A stretch of DNA of 64,000 nt from Dipteris shenzhenensis. Lineage: Eukaryota; Polypodiophyta; Polypodiopsida; Gleicheniales. Position 1 is the stretch's first letter; every line of letters begins with the position of its first letter. Below, one piece after another: positions 46,641 to 59,177 of the stretch. Under the pieces are notes generated by a model. It was not told where the DNA came from and did no database searches. It saw only the letters and a list, made by a program, of their open reading frames with translations. The stretch is from NCBI GenBank assembly GCA_047967505.1, contig CM106540.1; one strand, 5' to 3'. The position numbers were made by a program, and so were the translations under genes.

Positions 46641-46660
46641 ATAGGCGACATACACCCGAT

Positions 46661-46712
46661 TTCTCACAAGCACAAAATCTTATTGATTGACGATATTATC
46701 GATGCAAACCTT

Positions 46713-46756
<44 letters not shown>

Positions 46757-46806
46757 CTCACAAGCACAAAATCTTATTGATTGACAATAGTATCAATCCA
46801 AACCTT

Positions 46807-46837
<31 letters not shown>

Positions 46838-46966
46838 ACCTTCCTACCTATATATTATATATATTATATATATATATATATTATATATATTATATATATT
46901 ATATATATTATATATATATATATATTATATATATATATATATATTATATATATATATATATATATG
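46661..46966. repeat. (CT)n and (AT)n microsatellites on a 94-bp duplication
   Basis: TTCTCACAAGCACAAAATCT..CAAACCTTGCAA precedes a CT run twice, with repeats starting at 46661 and 46755. The CT runs are 46717-46752 and 46811-46837. The second is followed by about 115 bp of almost pure A and T (46850-46966, TATATATTA-type units), capable of cruciform formation. Tyr/Ile-rich frames across it are artefacts. Confidence 0.9.
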
Positions 46967-47019
46967 CATGCATGCATGCATGTATGTATCTATATATCTA
47001 TATATCTTATTTTCATCAT

Positions 47020-47480
47020 CACCCCTCTTTGCCACGCATCAAGTACACTCAAGGCCAATTGGCGGTTCTTGTTCACTCGACTCTCATTGCCCTTCACATT
47101 TCTTCACACAAACCACCACTCATCACTCATTAGACCTCACAGTTATCCGAGCCTCTCATCGAACTTATCAACCTCACGACGTGGGAATCCTTGCCAAAAC
47201 TTGGCCTATTCCAAACATCCTTAGTCCAACATCATCGCATTTCCCAACCACTAACTTGTCAACCAATGTTGGGATTTCTTCACATCAGAACGCATCCCAC
47301 CTCTCACTACTCTATCCATCCAACTTGCGAATTCTTCACAAACATCACAACAAGTACTGCAACTCCATAGGAAAGTTGAACTTGATTCACATTCTTGGCT
47401 AGCCTCCTTATCGATGTGAGCAAGTTTCTTGCAAAACTCATCAAGCACACCAAGTGCTAAATATTCAAAGATGCTACATT
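47020..47480 (+). pseudogene. Possible further LRR-like remnant
   Basis: Plus-strand frames contain LIELINLTTWESLPKLGLF and SIGKLNLIHILG, which resemble decayed LRR units. They would fit the fragment at 44.85-45.43 kb. The resemblance is weak and frames shift, so this could be chance. Confidence 0.2.
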
Positions 47481-47727
47481 TTAAAACCACCTACCTACTA
47501 ATATATGTTTTTTATTCTTACATAGTCAAGAAAAGGCTTAAAGAGTATTTATGGATAAGTGTCCAACTTTCCACAACCAAAAGGCCCCATTATCATTGTG
47601 CAGATCTCGCTTGTTTCATGAAGTGTAGCGGCCTAAGGGGTGAGGCAAGAGGGAGGAGAGGAGGCAAGGCGAGGAGGAGATGGAGAAGAAAAGCAAGCAA
47701 GAGAGAGCAATGAAGGAAGAGAGGGGA

Positions 47728-47730
<3 letters not shown>

Positions 47731-47796
<66 letters not shown>
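47731..47796. repeat. (GA)n microsatellite, about 33 units
   Basis: A pure GA tract on the plus strand, followed at 47980-48080 by interrupted GAGA/AGAAGA. The Leu/Ser-rich minus-strand frames of up to 207 codons that cross it come from the repeat. Confidence 0.95.
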
Positions 47797-47798
<2 letters not shown>

Positions 47799-48080
47799 TG
47801 CACGCGCATGCACACATGGAGGTTTTTGAAACACGAAAGCAAGGGAGAATTGTTGGGTAAGGCACTCCACACCACACACGTCTTAGCGCACGACATGGCC
47901 TCCAACACGTCTCTACACACCATGTGGCACTCTCTTCCATGCAACACGAGGCAACATCTTGCCTCCCTCTCCCTAAGATATATAGAGATAGAGAGAGAGA
48001 GAGATAGAGAAGAAGAGATAGAGATATAGAAGAGGAGCAAAGAAGAGCAAAGAAGAGAAGAGAAAAGAGAGAGGAGATGG

Positions 48081-49855
48081 AGAACATAAGCTTCATGATC
48101 CAAAAGCTGAGGACCTTACAACCCTTCCTTGAGACTTCAAGGACAAGCACCTCCACTACGATCACTATCCTTCCTTTGAGTTCACTTAAATCCTCATAGG
48201 CTTTGTGTGCATACACCCACTTTATTTACCAAGTACACCTCCTTCCACATACTAGCCTCAAGGGCAATTAAAGAGGTAGGGAGACAACTAAGAGAGCACG
48301 TGAGAGACTATGATGTATTATCATCCCAAAAAAAGCAAGTACAACAAGATATACTCTTTCCATCATGGGAAAGGAAGAGCCACACTGTGTCTCAAGGTAG
48401 TCTTTGTTTTAGAAAAGCCAAGTGATATATGTCACGCTGCCAAATATAAAGTCTTGAGCAATAGGTCCGACAATAGTGTGTGCCCCTCAAGGAGGAAACC
48501 AAAAATCATCCTTGATATGTGCATGTCAATATGCTAGGTCTTTCTTGGACTCCTCCAAACCTAAATCACAAAACTGGGAACTCTTGTCTCTTGGTACCTA
48601 ATCCGACCCTCCCCACTCAATCTCTAGCATATGAGACCAGTTGACAAACTCTGCTTGTGGGAAGCTTTTGTGTATTAACCCAAAAACCCAGATTTATGAG
48701 ATAATAGTGGTACTTGAATTCCGCCTTTATCTCAGCTGACTGTTAATTGCCACGGAGAGCACCAACAAAGCATGGTGAAAAAACTCATCCATCTCTTTGG
48801 GCAGTAGATCGAAGCCTTTTTCTACATTCCAACATTTGAAACTCGAAAAAAAAAACACGTAGCAATGTCTATCTGGTTCAAGATTAAGTGAGCCAGTCTT
48901 TGCAAGTCACACAGTAAAGTGTTCTCGAACAACATACCCAATCCCAAAATGTTTTGATAAGCATCTCCCTAAAAAATAAATGTTGCTAGACATGGCCAAT
49001 GCAGTTTTCATAACTTTGCCAACTAGCGAAACTATTAAAAGTGACTGTGCACACAAACAAAATAGACATGCCCTTCGGAAGTTAAACAATGTATAAGTAG
49101 AACAGAAATATCTGGCAACAATCATTGCAATAATGAATAGAGACTCACAGACCTGAAAAGTGAGTTGAAAAGATATCTCCTGTGGGGACAAGAAAAATAC
49201 ATTTGCTAGAGACCCTCTAGACTTTTGCTTTGGCAGGGAAAAATTTTATGACCTTGATACATGACCAATCATAAATATATTACAGCAATGGTTCCCTTAA
49301 CAGAACATACTTAAAGTATATATCTGCATTCCATGTAGAGAACTTTCATGCCTCCAACAAGAGCAACTATCCTGCAGGGCATCTTCAATGAGATTCTCCA
49401 ACCATGACCCCACTTGGGCACCTGCTGTGAAGTGAATATTTGAATGCATTTGAGTCGAACTGCCTCTACAATGTCTTTAGTGAAATAAAATTACCGTGCC
49501 TATTCTCTGAAATGAACAATAAAAGGATGGCATTTCACTGTCTTAGTTCATCAGCGAAAATCACTGCCCAAGAGCAAAATAGACATGCATCATATTTTGA
49601 AAACTAGCCTACACCTCAGCCAGATTTGAAAAAACAATACATGCAACATAATGAAACCCATGGAAACAGGGCTACTGAAACAGCATAAAGAAGGATGGTA
49701 TGCACAAGATTGATGTCCAGAAAAGCATGTCACAGCAGCATCCTTAATATAGTTGCTTGCACAGATTGCATCTGCGTGTGACAAAGCATGATTGTGAGAA
49801 TACTGCTTTCCAAATCTCTCTGCGTGCAAGAGTCCAAATCTTCGCAAGTGGCTAT
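48081..49855. other. Intergenic and probable 3' flank of the export-factor gene
   Basis: No coding frame is recognised. The part next to 49856 is likely the 3' untranslated region of the minus-strand gene. Its length cannot be fixed without transcript data. Confidence 0.35.
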
Positions 49856-52246
49856 CTATCTTCTCCATGTTGCCAGGGAACCATATCCAGAGTGCAGCTG
49901 CCGTTCTCTCAGGTTTGCAAAGCGTGAGTCAAGAGTTTGTGGCATCCTTCCGGAAGCATTAACCGTCATCTACACAAAAAGAAACAAAATGGCATCTATA
50001 AACTTCCTAAAGAGGACAATGGCAATAGCAATCAGAGGAGAAAATATTACAGGAGCATGCCCTCATTTACCTTGTTTGGACCCCTTGTTGACCTTCGAGG
50101 TGCAGTTATTGCACTCTTCCCTGACGTCCACCGCACAGCAGGCCTTCTAATTGCTCCTTTCCTGAACATACAGAGCTTGTGTCGATATGTAATTAAATAA
50201 CCATGAACAGGAGCCTTGTTGAAGCAATTCAAAGAACACTCCAATAGACGTTTTTCTAGGTGAGAACAAACCTGACTCAACAAGTTTCTCCCAAGAAAAC
50301 ATGAAAAGGAGAACATACCTAATGTCCTCAATGTAAACTACATAATAATTTACAGAAATCGAGGTATAAGCTGTGTTCCGCTTGATCAGGCTTTAAAGAA
50401 CAAGATATCGACGTCATTTTTTTTTGAAATGGAGTGCTTGGCCACCAACCACTCCAACATACTGGATTTCAGCCTCAAAACATTTTGTCATTGAGCTGAT
50501 GTGCAGTCTGCAGCATCTATTTTATCATATCCTTTACATAATGATGAATCTGCTAAGGTCAATGTAAATGGCACCCAACTTTGCTCAAATTCTTCTCTGG
50601 GCAACATCGTGAGGGAGCTGATGCCAGTCGCAATTGTAGACATTTCATTTTTTCCTACTTGCATTCACATTCATTGAAATAGTGTACAGTAGTAGTAGCA
50701 TTAGTGAAGCTGATGGAAAAGGAAAAGGCCATGCCACTGGAATAAGGTAGATGCATGCTCTTGTTTCCAGATATATAGTGCATAGCCAAGCAACTTCATG
50801 ACCAAAGGTAATGCATCCCATTACCACACAACATCAGCAGCAGCACCCTTTTAAAAAAATCAACTCGTGATTCACCATCCAGGACTTGCAACCTCGGTAA
50901 ATACTGCTTGAAAGCACCCATACTTTCAAGGAGTGCACCGTAGTTAGTGACCCCTTGCCATAGCCATGCAAATCGCAAAGAAAAAGTAAACTGCCCGTTG
51001 AGAAGATGGAAAGATGTGTGAGATCTGTATCATCTAAACTAGGGAGTCTTTTCCTCGCCCAAATTGTGCTCAATCAAGATGTGGAGCAAGGTGGAAGATT
51101 CTTGTACACCTCATCCAAAAACAATAGGAAGACAACATAGAAGGTGAATTGCAGCTCTCGTGAGTCGTGGATAGCATCAGAACATCACTAAGTCCTCTGC
51201 GCCAACAATTCCATGACAAAAGCAGCACTCCTTCAATGAAACGCTCTCATTTTCACTGTCTGGCCTCACCCGTGAACCCATAACTCCATCTACGGCATAT
51301 TTCGATCATTCGTTCTAAACAGCGCATCGTGTGCAACTCACACTTGCACCTCGCAACCAAACGTTGTTTCGTAGCTACACAACATTGGCCACTCACTTGC
51401 TCAGTCGATTAGGGACCGATATCTTGAGGCTGCTTCCTGTAGCCACAAATGGACGAGAAGCTCCTTGCATGGATTTCCTGTAAAAGAATTCCGATAAGAT
51501 GTTTGGGAAGTAAACGGATTTGGTCTCTTGTGATGAAAATAAGGACGATTCGTTTGCACCATGCCATCGTCATCCCAAAGAGTTTACCTATTCCACCATT
51601 TCCTCGTGGGACTAACATTCAAAGACAATGCTCTCCGTGCAGCCGCCTTTGTCGCCATAAACTTAGAATTTCCACCTCGAGCTCTAGCCTCTGCCAATTT
51701 TCCCTGTACGATGAGATTACGCGTCAGTTTTCCTGACTTAAAAAAGCATGATAGAAAGGGCATCCATCGTCGAGGCTTATACCTGGCGAACTGCTGAAGA
51801 ACGAAGTGCGACGGATCTCTGTAAAGCATCCTTTCTCTGTTGAACGGACAATACCCGAGTACGATTCTTTATCTGTCAATTATTTAAAAATGCAAGCTAG
51901 TCAAAACCCTTTGAGAAGGAGAAGGCTTTGAAAGGCAAGGAGAGGGCGGTGCAAGAATGGATGTAAGCCCATAGCAGGCAAATAAATACTTACGGGAGCC
52001 CGTCGCTGCTGCTTCTGCTTGGACATCTTAATAATGTCATCTGCAGGGCAAAATCGGGGGGAAATCACACAAGAATTCCAGCGCCTAGTAGCAGAAACGA
52101 AGGCGAGGAGCGAAGGAAGCAGGAAATGGAAACCCTAAGCAGGAAAGGAGCGAAAAGGGAGAAGTGGAAATACCTAAGGACATGTGGACCTTACGCTCGA
52201 TGTCGCCCATGTTGAACTTAAGGTCGGAGGGGGGAGGGGGCGCCAT
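49856..52246 (-). CDS. UAP56-interacting mRNA export factor-like protein (UIEF/UIF type)
   Basis: Six exons on the minus strand: 52246-52174, 52040-51994, 51818-51783, 51703-51588, 50161-50071, 49969-49856. All introns are GT..AG. The joined length (477 nt) is an exact open frame of 158 aa ending in TAG, which strongly supports the model. Residues 22-30 read MSLDDIIKM, split by intron 1. This is the UAP56-binding motif shared by ALY/THO4, UIF and plant UIEF export adaptors. The middle is basic (KLAEARARGGNSKF, RKWWNRKGAIRRPAVRW, APRRSTRGPNK), suiting RNA binding. The C-terminal MPQTLDSRFANLRERQ matches a motif known from UIF-like proteins. There is no RRM, so it is not ALY itself. Such adaptors hand spliced mRNA from the helicase UAP56 to the export receptor in the nucleus (family knowledge). 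The third exon is only 36 nt and intron 4 is about 1.4 kb. Confidence 0.85.
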
Positions 52247-52259
52247 GGCGGAAACCCTA

Positions 52260-52690
52260 AACAGCAGAGCGTGTGTTTTACGATTAGTAAAGAGGAGAGA
52301 CGTAGAGACCCTCGGCAGTTCAAACGACTGATACCATCATAGAATATATAAAGGTTCAGCTAGTTCCTTTTATCAGGTTGACCCATAACCTCACCCTTTC
52401 TTTTCACCCTGGTACGATTTAGGGCAAGGAATCTTAAGGATTGAGATTCGTTGGATGAGTTCTCACACTATGATTTGAGGGAGGAAATTTCAGGTAGTAG
52501 AGAAGTTTGGCCGAGCATGCAATTCTCCAATATCAATTGTATTTGCATTTATGACAGTTTTGTGCCCAAATCGGTTTGAACACTCCAAGGCCGCGGCCAA
52601 AAGCCCCTTCATCCCTTTTTGGTCTGAGCCCAGCGTTAGGTCAAGCTAACTTCTTTAGTGGATGCTACTTGTAGTTTGTAAGTTTAGTTA
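52260..52690. other. Upstream flank of the export-factor gene
   Basis: Expected to hold the promoter and leader of the minus-strand gene starting at 52246. TATATAAA on the plus strand near 52344-52351 lies about 100 bp upstream of the start codon. On the minus strand it reads TTTATATA, so it is not a clean TATA box in the right sense. No other feature was seen. Confidence 0.3.
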
Positions 52691-52691
52691 G

Positions 52692-53009
52692 TGTTGAGAG
52701 AAGCAAACACAATCGATAGGGTCCCAAGATAATCTAATAAACACGTGTCACGGTGCATAGGAGTCAGTGAGTAATGCTCCTTGCGGAAGATGCCTTGGCT
52801 CTGGTAGCTCTTCCATGATTACAACTTGTGAGTCTCTCCCGTGGCGACCTCCAATCTATTCATATATGGCTCACTGTTATTTGGCCGAATATAGATTCTA
52901 TCCGAGATGTTGTCTTTAATTTCTAAAGCAATACATGCAACTGTTTCTATACATGTTGCGGGTTTTAGTTTTTGCTTCTGTCATTTATCTTCATATCATG
53001 TTCATTTCA
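52692..53009 (+). mobile_element. Candidate copia-type LTR (about 318 bp)
   Basis: Begins TGTTGAGAGAAGC and ends TTCATTTCA, giving the usual TG..CA. A few bases later TGATATCAGAGCC (53015-53027) matches the initiator-Met tRNA primer site of plant copia elements with one change. A gag-like frame follows. Only this one LTR was found. The partner downstream is missing or too diverged to see. Confidence 0.6.
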
Positions 53010-53034
53010 ATAATTGATATCAGAGCCAGCAATG

Positions 53035-53640
53035 AAATGGAATCCAAGTCAAAGGTAATGAAGCTCGTGACATTTACTCGAGTTGATTCTCCCTACATGG
53101 CAATTGAGCGTCTGACTAATATTATGGAAAAAGAATTATGGCGTATCGTTTCTTGAGCGGAAAAGGAGGATGACTTTAACAAATCTGCTCAATGCAAAAG
53201 TTGCAATGAATGAGCACTGGGGATCGTTGGCATAGCTCTCATAGTAAAATACAAATCCCCATCTTCATTTGTCATAAAGTGCAGCTAAGAACTGGATGGC
53301 AATGGAAACTTTGTTTGGCTCTCAGCTCAAAAACTCCGAGTTAAAAGAAGAATTCTTTAGCTTGAAAATGGGTGATAATGTTTCATTGGATTGAGCAGGA
53401 TGTGATTCTTCTCACAGGTCTGGCACCAATGTATGCTGGGATAGTATGTCTATCTCTACCGAAAATGATCACTACCCTCCGTGATGATGAGTGAAGCTAG
53501 ATGAAAGCTACAAAATGGAGCATCAAAGGTTTCGATTGGAAAGCACAATATGATCGGGGAGAAGACCATCCAGCACATTTTTATCATGTAATCAATGGTG
53601 ATTGTAATGAATTGGCAAAGAAATAACCAAAGAGTGAGTA
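53035..53640 (+). pseudogene. Copia gag remnant
   Basis: Directly after the primer site the plus strand reads MESKSKVMKLVTFTRVDS and MEKELWRIVS, then a stop. After frame changes come ELDGNGNF, NWMAMETLFGSQLKNSELKE and EFFSLKMGDNVSLD. ELWRIVS and AMETLFGS correspond to the conserved GLW..V and W..LE..FGS positions of copia gag. Several stops make it inactive. Protease, integrase and RT do not follow in readable form. Sequence to about 53.9 kb includes an unrecognised minus-strand frame (53886-53665). Confidence 0.65.
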
Positions 53641-53899
53641 CACACTTAGATATACCTTGTGGTTTTAATGTGCATGGTTGGGCATACTATAATATCTTTC
53701 CCTTTTCTTATGATCGTGATCTAAGAGAACTTCTTCATCTCTAGAAGGAATTAGAGGAGGAGGAGGCATAGATGAAGAACCAACGATGGAAGGTGGTGAT
53801 AGATCTTTACCTTGTATTGGTTTAGAGAAAGAGTTCCACCAACATTTGTTGATGAGCTCTTGGAAACTTTCTTGGGAGTTTCCCAAGCGTTTGATGCCT

Positions 53900-56080
53900 A
53901 CTTCCCTTTTCCAAAGGGAAACCTGGGATCACATTTAAAAGTAAGTCAGCTTCTTTGAGTTTTCAAGCTTGCCAGTGGGAATACTTGTTGTCTAGATGGA
54001 CAGTTATTGGCATAGTAGACTGAGTTAAAAGGACGATAGCTTTTAGAGTGGTTCAAGAATTAGATGAGTGCTTTTCTATGCGCCAACCGTGAGGAGTTGC
54101 ACATCACTTTAGCCTCTCCCTTGGCAAGGTGTTGGGTTTGCAACCAAAGCATTTAGTCAATTGGCATGCCCTCACAAGATAAACAAGCAACTATGATATA
54201 ACACTTCACATTACAAGCCATGAGATCTTAGAGCATGCTGGCCCTAAACAATTAGTATATGCAAAATGCCAAGCAATGATTAGCTAGGTTGCTCATGTTG
54301 TTAATTAGAGCACTCAATTTGTGTTCAACAATGGTGGCTTATCCAATAGGATTAAGCTTTAGCATTAATGTTTAATGGTGGAGCCTTTGAGAAGATTATG
54401 TCATACAGCCCCTACACACTCTCAATGTAATTAGATTTTAGGCTTACGATTTAATCTATTTATGTTAACAAAAAAAATGATACTTTTTCTCATACCTTGT
54501 TCTTCAGTTCTAGAACAATCATATCTAGTTTTTTGCTATTTTTCTAGATGGAATTTATGTTTATGACCCAGAGGGATATGTTTGGACACACTAGGATGGC
54601 ACCATTAGGGATATATTTTGACCTAATGCCCCCAATTTCGAGTGGCTAAGCCTAAGAATAGCAACGATCATCACAATAGAGCTTTCATCTTGTCAAAAAA
54701 CAAGGATTCATTTGTGCTTCAAACTTCCAATCCCCACATTGTTGGTTCCAAGGGTGGTATTTTGAATAACATGGTTGAGCCTAAGAATAGACAATAGAGC
54801 TTTCATCTTGTCAAAAAGCAAGGAGACATTTGTGCTTCAAACTTCCAATCCCCACATTGTTGGTTTTCAATAGCTCCACATTGTGCTCTTAGATTTGTAG
54901 GTGACCCAATGCACTGAGGACTCGCATTGTGACAATGTTGAGCACTATGTTAGCTCTCAAAATTGAGCCCTTATGGAGTGTCCCCATTACAACTCAATGC
55001 AAGCTTGGTCATGCCTTGAATGAGGATATACGTAGTAACGTGGTTTGGTTGATTATCACATGGAAACTCTTCTTATATTGATTTACATGCACCACCTCAC
55101 ACAAGTTATACATTGTCTATTGGGTCTCCAATTTCAATGACCAAGCAATCACAGCACCAAGTAAAAGTTCCAAATGACTTTGCATACACTCCAAAACTAC
55201 ATACAATATGTTGACACAAATAGCTCATCAAGAATCACATTTTTTGTGCATTGTTCATGTGCAGCAAGTACTAAACTTGTGCTTTGCACGGGCAAAGATA
55301 CATGACCATCGTCAACCACTCCCCATCTGAAGGTGGATCTTCCCTTAGCCAGCTAGTAGAAAGCATTTGCTTCAGGGAGTTACGCTCCCATCGTTCAATC
55401 GGTTTCTAATGTGAATGATCTCATAACTGGCTACGGCTTAAGAGTAACACAAGTGGTTGCATGAGATCAACTTGGTGATCATCATCTCAACATTAGGTGG
55501 AGCGCATCAAGCACTTTATGTAAAAGCATGCATATGATTGCTCCATTTAGCTCCATCTATAAATGCGACACTATTCTTCTACAGATTATACTATTACTCA
55601 ATAGAAAAGCTTTTAGTAATCCGGCAGTGGTGGTTTGTGAATTAAATACTGCAAGGTAGGCCTCCTTCTCCCCTAGATATTGAATGATTAGTGTTGGTTT
55701 CTTTCATCAATGCTAGATTCAGGAATTTAATTTGCTTCCTTGTTTGGATCCAATGGAGCTCTCATTCGACTACTTTGCTGGAATCAAGGAAACGGATCAA
55801 CTAAAAAGTAATTGAGAAAGGGCCAAGGCCAAAACAAATACATGTTTTAAACACTCGAAGCTCCTTTTGGCACATGCATTGATCGGTTCTTAAATTGCTA
55901 ATCAATTCACATTGCACACTTGATTTGGCTTTTGAAATTTTGGCTAAGTCTTACCCTGTGGCTCTGAGACCTTCCATTTCCTCCTTTCATTCCATTGACC
56001 TTCTCTCTCCTCCTTTCTCCGAAAGCTCAACTTCCATCTCCTCTGTTCCATTGACCTTCTATCTCTTGCTTCCTCCCAAA
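53900..56080. other. Intergenic, no gene seen
   Basis: AT-rich with short frames. A tandem duplication (period 129 bp) begins at 54651 and 54780, sharing CCTAAGAATAG, AGAGCTTTCATCTTGTCAAA and AACTTCCAATCCCCACATTG. Nothing else was recognised. Confidence 0.4.
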
Positions 56081-56085
56081 GCTGC

Positions 56086-56196
56086 CTCTTGTCTTTCCAC
56101 TTCCTCCCCACTCAAAGCATATCTCTTATCTTTCCACCTCCCCTCCACTCAAAGCCTACCTCTTGTCTTTCCACCTCCTCCCCTCTCCAAACCTCC
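56086..56196. repeat. 37-bp minisatellite, three units
   Basis: CTCTTGTCTTTCCACCTCCTCCCC-type units start at 56086, 56123 and 56160 in a pyrimidine-rich stretch. The Ser/Pro-rich plus-strand frame at 55895-56287 is probably a consequence of this composition. Confidence 0.8.
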
Positions 56197-56299
56197 ATCC
56201 AAGAGCTCCTTCCTTGTGACATGTGGCAAGCTCTCCTCCTCCAAGCTACAAAGTGCCTCAAATTTTTTTCCTAGTGTCTGTGGTTAATAGGTTAAAGAT

Positions 56300-59177
56300 A
56301 TGCTTTGCAATCTCAATAGATATAGAATTGGAAAACTTCCAAAAGCTAGCATGAGGGCTATCATAAATAACACAAAGTCATTTGGAGCATATTTGAATTT
56401 TGCTAATCTTTATGAGCTTTCATCATAGAAGGTATCATGTTTCAAAAAGTCATTATGGCTCAAAAAATTGCCAAGCAAATTTCCCATATCACCCCCTTAG
56501 AGGAAAACCCCAAATATCCTATCCGGGGTGTTGCCCCCTAAACCCCATCAAGCGTGGTGCCCTTGAATCCCTGAGGAGTCCTTCTACCATCTCCTAACCA
56601 TTAAATAGTCACCATAAAACAATGTAACATCTATTTTGGATACATAACATTGATACCCGTTTTAAGATTCCCTCAAAATTTTAATAAAATTACAACTTTT
56701 TCAAAAAAAGGCTATATTTTGCATAGTCAAAATTTTAATAACTTCTTAAATTCATGTAATTTTCATACATCATGCCCACAAATTAATAAGGACCTCGACG
56801 ACATCCAAAAAGGAGTCATGGAACATTGTCAATAAAGCCCTTTATTGTTCTGAATTGATGCAACACAATTTCTTATGTTTACCTAATGCACTTTATAGGG
56901 ATCCTAGACTTTTCAGCTCTTACCAATCTTTGCCCTTTGTGTCTACCTAATGTCCTTTATGGAGATTCGAGACCTTTCAGCTCCAATCTATGCAAATATG
57001 GCGTGCAGCTAGAGGAGTAGCCCTTTATGCTATTTGGAGTGTGAAAAAAGTCCATTCCTTAGTTTGGCAACTAATGTGGTCAAATAACTTTTTAGGACTC
57101 TACTTAGTGATGCCGATTTAGCCTTTGAAGGCAAGCCGTGTGATTTAGGAGGAAGTGATCAAGGTTTTGAGTCAAGCTAGTTTTATGCTTAGCAGAGCTT
57201 CTTGGGATGTAATATAATATAAGTCAGCTATTTAAAAAGGGGAAAAAAAAACTTGGTCTACTTGGGCATTGCATTCCCTAAATCTCGCTTCAACGAATTG
57301 GACTATGCAAATACAATTTGATCACCAAGCTTCCACTCCATAGCACCCCTACATATAACTTCGTGGTGTGTTGTGTGTGTGCTTGGTTGTAAGACCTTGG
57401 CCATACCCTCGTGGACATATTGCCTTGATGTTGTTAAAATGTAAGACTTGCTATTTTAATGGGTTGCAAGTAGTGTTTGGGCATGAAATTGTGAGGGGTT
57501 TTCATGTGATAGGAGTTAAACGATGTGGTCACTTATCTATTCATGATCGACCAAAGGTGGTGTAATGGCTTAAAGTATGTTGTTTGCCCAATCACCACGA
57601 CCATCTAAAGAAATCCACTGAAGCAATGGAGCAATTTTTTGCCCCTATGGAGATGGCCCAAATGGGCTTGCTATGCAGGCATTGCGGGGACCTGAGGAAA
57701 AAGCTAAAGCCCTAATAATTGGTAGGCAACAAATCTCTGCTCCATTACCAACATAAGGATGTAGGCTATGGGAAGAGAGTTGCCAACCTTGCTCGCCAAT
57801 GCCATGGATGCTTGCTCACATCTCATGGGAAAGCTCTCTCAACAAGCTCTACATGTGGAGGTGAGGTCCACCTAGACAACCTTGGACACATGTGAAATCT
57901 AATGGTACTCTTGCTCCACGCCATTGTCTTGTTCGATTCTTTCACAGGCGAAGTTCCGGTCCATCAAATGGGCATTGGACAAGTCTTCACAAAAAACTGG
58001 CAAGTACTATGCACCTTGAAAACTTCAAGTTTTCAAATTTACCTGAGAGGGTTCTCTTTTCAAAATTCATAAGCTTTTTCCAGAATTTAATTATATTTTG
58101 GCATTAAAACCTGAAAAGTTCCAAGACCTATGAGGTGGAAAGTTGAAGGTTTCTATATCTAAAACTTTTATGTGAAACTACATTGGGACACCGCTTTGGA
58201 CACTACATTGAACACCACTATCTAAGGGTGTGTTTCCATGGAGCCAAGTGTGATGTTGGTTTGACCACCCTCACGCTTGTGGGGTAGTCTGACTACTAGC
58301 CCCCGTTCACGCCACACGCAAGGAGGTGGTAGTTGCAAATTAATTAGACATAGAGAGGCTTAAGTGCCACCCCCATTTAGGCCACGATTGGCTAGGTGGC
58401 CAAAGTGACTCCTTGCATGGAGGTCTACACGCATGGGTCGTCAATCGAATCTCGAGTATGTATTTCAGGGGGGGCGTATCTTGCACCTAGGTGTGCACAT
58501 TCAGTTTGTGTGGGGGAAATAGGCCCTAAGGGCCAGTGCACACCAGAAGGAAAATGCGCAATCCAAAATGAGATTTGAATCATACAATTTTGTTCACATG
58601 GGAAAATAAAAAACACCATTCATGCATTTAATCAACCTCTAACTTGATTGGAATGGACGTATGAGTACTTGCATTGTGAAGAGATGGGCCTTGTTGATTG
58701 GCCTACAGATCTTCATCTGTACCAAAGCCAGATTATTCAAGGGACTGGAACCCAATACAGCTCTAGATGGCAGAATACGATTGGCTGGAGAAGTGATGGC
58801 GCTTGGTGTGCAAATCCTCACCCTCAAAATCCGGGTTGCAAAAACGAGCACTAGGGGCGCTTCACCTTGTCTTGAAATTTGAGCTAATCGCCAGGGAATT
58901 GTGACCAGCTTCGAATAAGATGGAGCGTGTACATTGGCTCTAAAACGTAACGACAGTGGACACCATGTCCATTGACACGTGAGGAAATCTGATGCCAGGA
59001 AGAGCACGTGAGGCAGAGTGTGATGGATGTCACGTGAGATGCTATATTTGTATCCCACGCCATTGTCCGTGTCATCGTCCCCATGGTCTTCCCATGGTCT
59101 TGATTGAGTTCCTCCTTCCATAGCTATGGTGCTTCCCTGCTCTTCCGCTCATCTTTGGAGCTCCCTTCCCTCCTTCC
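56300..59177. other. Intergenic and 5' flank of the VPS3-like gene
   Basis: No coding region is recognised. Two frames at 58661-58882 (+) and 59121-58639 (-) overlap in opposite directions, and neither shows a known domain. The last few hundred bases should include the promoter of the VPS3-like gene. CACGTGAG at about 58976 and 59030 and CACGTG at about 59004 are G-box-like words. Confidence 0.35.

Noticed and set aside
46687-47224. 147-148 codon frames rich in Ser/Leu and Ile/Tyr
   Set aside because: Generated by CT and AT microsatellites.
47593-48216. 207-codon Leu/Ser-rich minus-strand frame resembling a membrane protein
   Set aside because: Its long hydrophobic run is the translated GA/CT tract, and other phases are equally open there.
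58639-59121. 160-codon minus-strand frame just upstream of the VPS3-like gene
   Set aside because: No domain is recognised, a plus-strand frame overlaps it, and it sits in the probable promoter.
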